The position numbers and the translations under genes are program-made. From the NCBI RefSeq assembly GCF_003945595.2, contig NW_024103874.1, positions 4,412,001 to 4,476,000 on the forward strand: 64,000 nt of DNA. The letters are read 5' to 3'. This stretch comes from Pipra filicauda. Taxonomy: Eukaryota > Chordata > Aves > Passeriformes > Pipridae. The notes below the pieces were generated by a model. It did no database searches. It had not been told where the DNA came from and was given only the letters and a program-made list of their open reading frames with translations. Shown here in pieces: positions 63,301 through 64,000 of the stretch (within the stretch, counting starts at the first letter, position 1; every line of letters starts with the position of its first letter).

Positions 63301-63950
63301 TCACCTCCCTGGTAACTGTCTTTGCTGTTCCCGTGTTTTGTTTCTGCCTGTCAAATCTAAGCTGAGCTGTGGTTGCTTCTGTTGTACAATGGAGGGATTT
63401 GTGAAGGGTGGGGGATCACAGGCTTCCCTGAAGATGAAGTGCTGGTGGTACTTTGAGAAATACTGAACTGCTTAATTTACATAGCTGGAAAAGCAGAGGC
63501 TGCTGCACAGAAACTTAACAGCAGAATTTTGAGTAAAGCATTTCCTCTCAAGACTTTTGAAGAGGCAAACATACACCTTGAAGCCAGGTGAAGTACCTCT
63601 CTCTCTTTAAGATGATTTCATTGAAACACTTTCAGCTCCTTCCACCCACATTGAAAGAAAAATTGAAAAGCACGTGGAGAGCATTTATGTAGCATTTGAA
63701 ATGTGTGAAATTACCTGGAAAGAATTCTGCCTCCTTTCCACTCCTTGTACATACAGGGGAAGCCATTACATTATTTTAGGGTGATTTTATTGTTTTTAAT
63801 TTGTAAAATTTATGCTTTGTATGCTTGAGTATAAGCTTAACGGCGCTACTTAAAAAAAATCCTTGACTAGATGAGTGTTGTTTGACTTATTTCAAACCTC
63901 CTTCTGTCCCAGTTGGTTACAAGCTCATTAAACGGAGTTGGAGCGCGGTC
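60308..63950 (+). other. GID8: GID8 3' UTR (distal end inferred)
   Basis: Long AT-rich trailer without coding signal. Candidate polyadenylation signals are AATAAA at 62545-62550 and ATTAAA at 63927-63932. The latter is followed at the usual distance by a GU-rich CTGTGTCGTGTC stretch, so it is the stronger-looking end. Alternative use of both would give two UTR lengths. Confidence 0.55.
63927..63932 (+). other. GID8: Candidate distal GID8 polyadenylation signal ATTAAA
   Basis: A variant hexamer with GU-rich downstream sequence at about 63951-63963. Confidence 0.5.
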
Positions 63951-64000
63951 CCTGTGTCGTGTCTTCACGGATACCGGGGCTGCTGCTGTCAGCCACGGCT

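Overview
The window is vertebrate nuclear DNA, most likely from a bird or another sauropsid. It has long AT-rich introns, GT-AG splice sites, CpG-island promoters and few recognisable transposable elements. Three protein genes are recognisable, in the order TCFL5 - DIDO1 - GID8, the same as on human 20q13.33. I cannot name the species from sequence alone.

Layout: (1) 1-750, minus strand, is the 5' coding part of TCFL5, a testis-associated bHLH factor. It runs off the left edge; its CpG island lies at about 890-1330. (2) 1331-3130 is intergenic and holds an 80-bp imperfect direct duplication. (3) About 3130-53100, minus strand, is DIDO1. I could place 17 coding exons and a probable non-coding first exon, and every splice junction keeps frame. 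Read from the first ATG at 42326, the long isoform is 2478 codons plus stop, with a PHD finger, a TFIIS central domain, a SPOC domain and a large last exon carrying a coiled coil, PRG/QFGG repeats and an RD/RE-rich tail. Three exons upstream of the exon that carries the mammalian start add about 153 residues, and the codon matching the human start Met is Leu here. Reading through the exon 6 and exon 15 donors gives short alternative tails, which fits the known short, medium and long DIDO1 isoforms. (4) 52430-56960 is the DIDO1-GID8 head-to-head region, with two CpG islands about 2.6 kb apart. Between them is AT-rich DNA with a possible LTR-like segment. (5) About 56370-63950, plus strand, is GID8, five exons encoding exactly 228 aa, followed by a long 3' UTR.

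The genes do not form a pathway. DIDO1 is a chromatin/RNA polymerase II reader, GID8 is a CTLH E3 ubiquitin-ligase subunit, and TCFL5 is a transcription factor. I saw no bacterial-type operon, CRISPR array, phage element or evident novel multi-gene system. The most useful observations are the N-terminally extended DIDO1 reading frame, the isoform-specific ends, and the promoter structure between DIDO1 and GID8.
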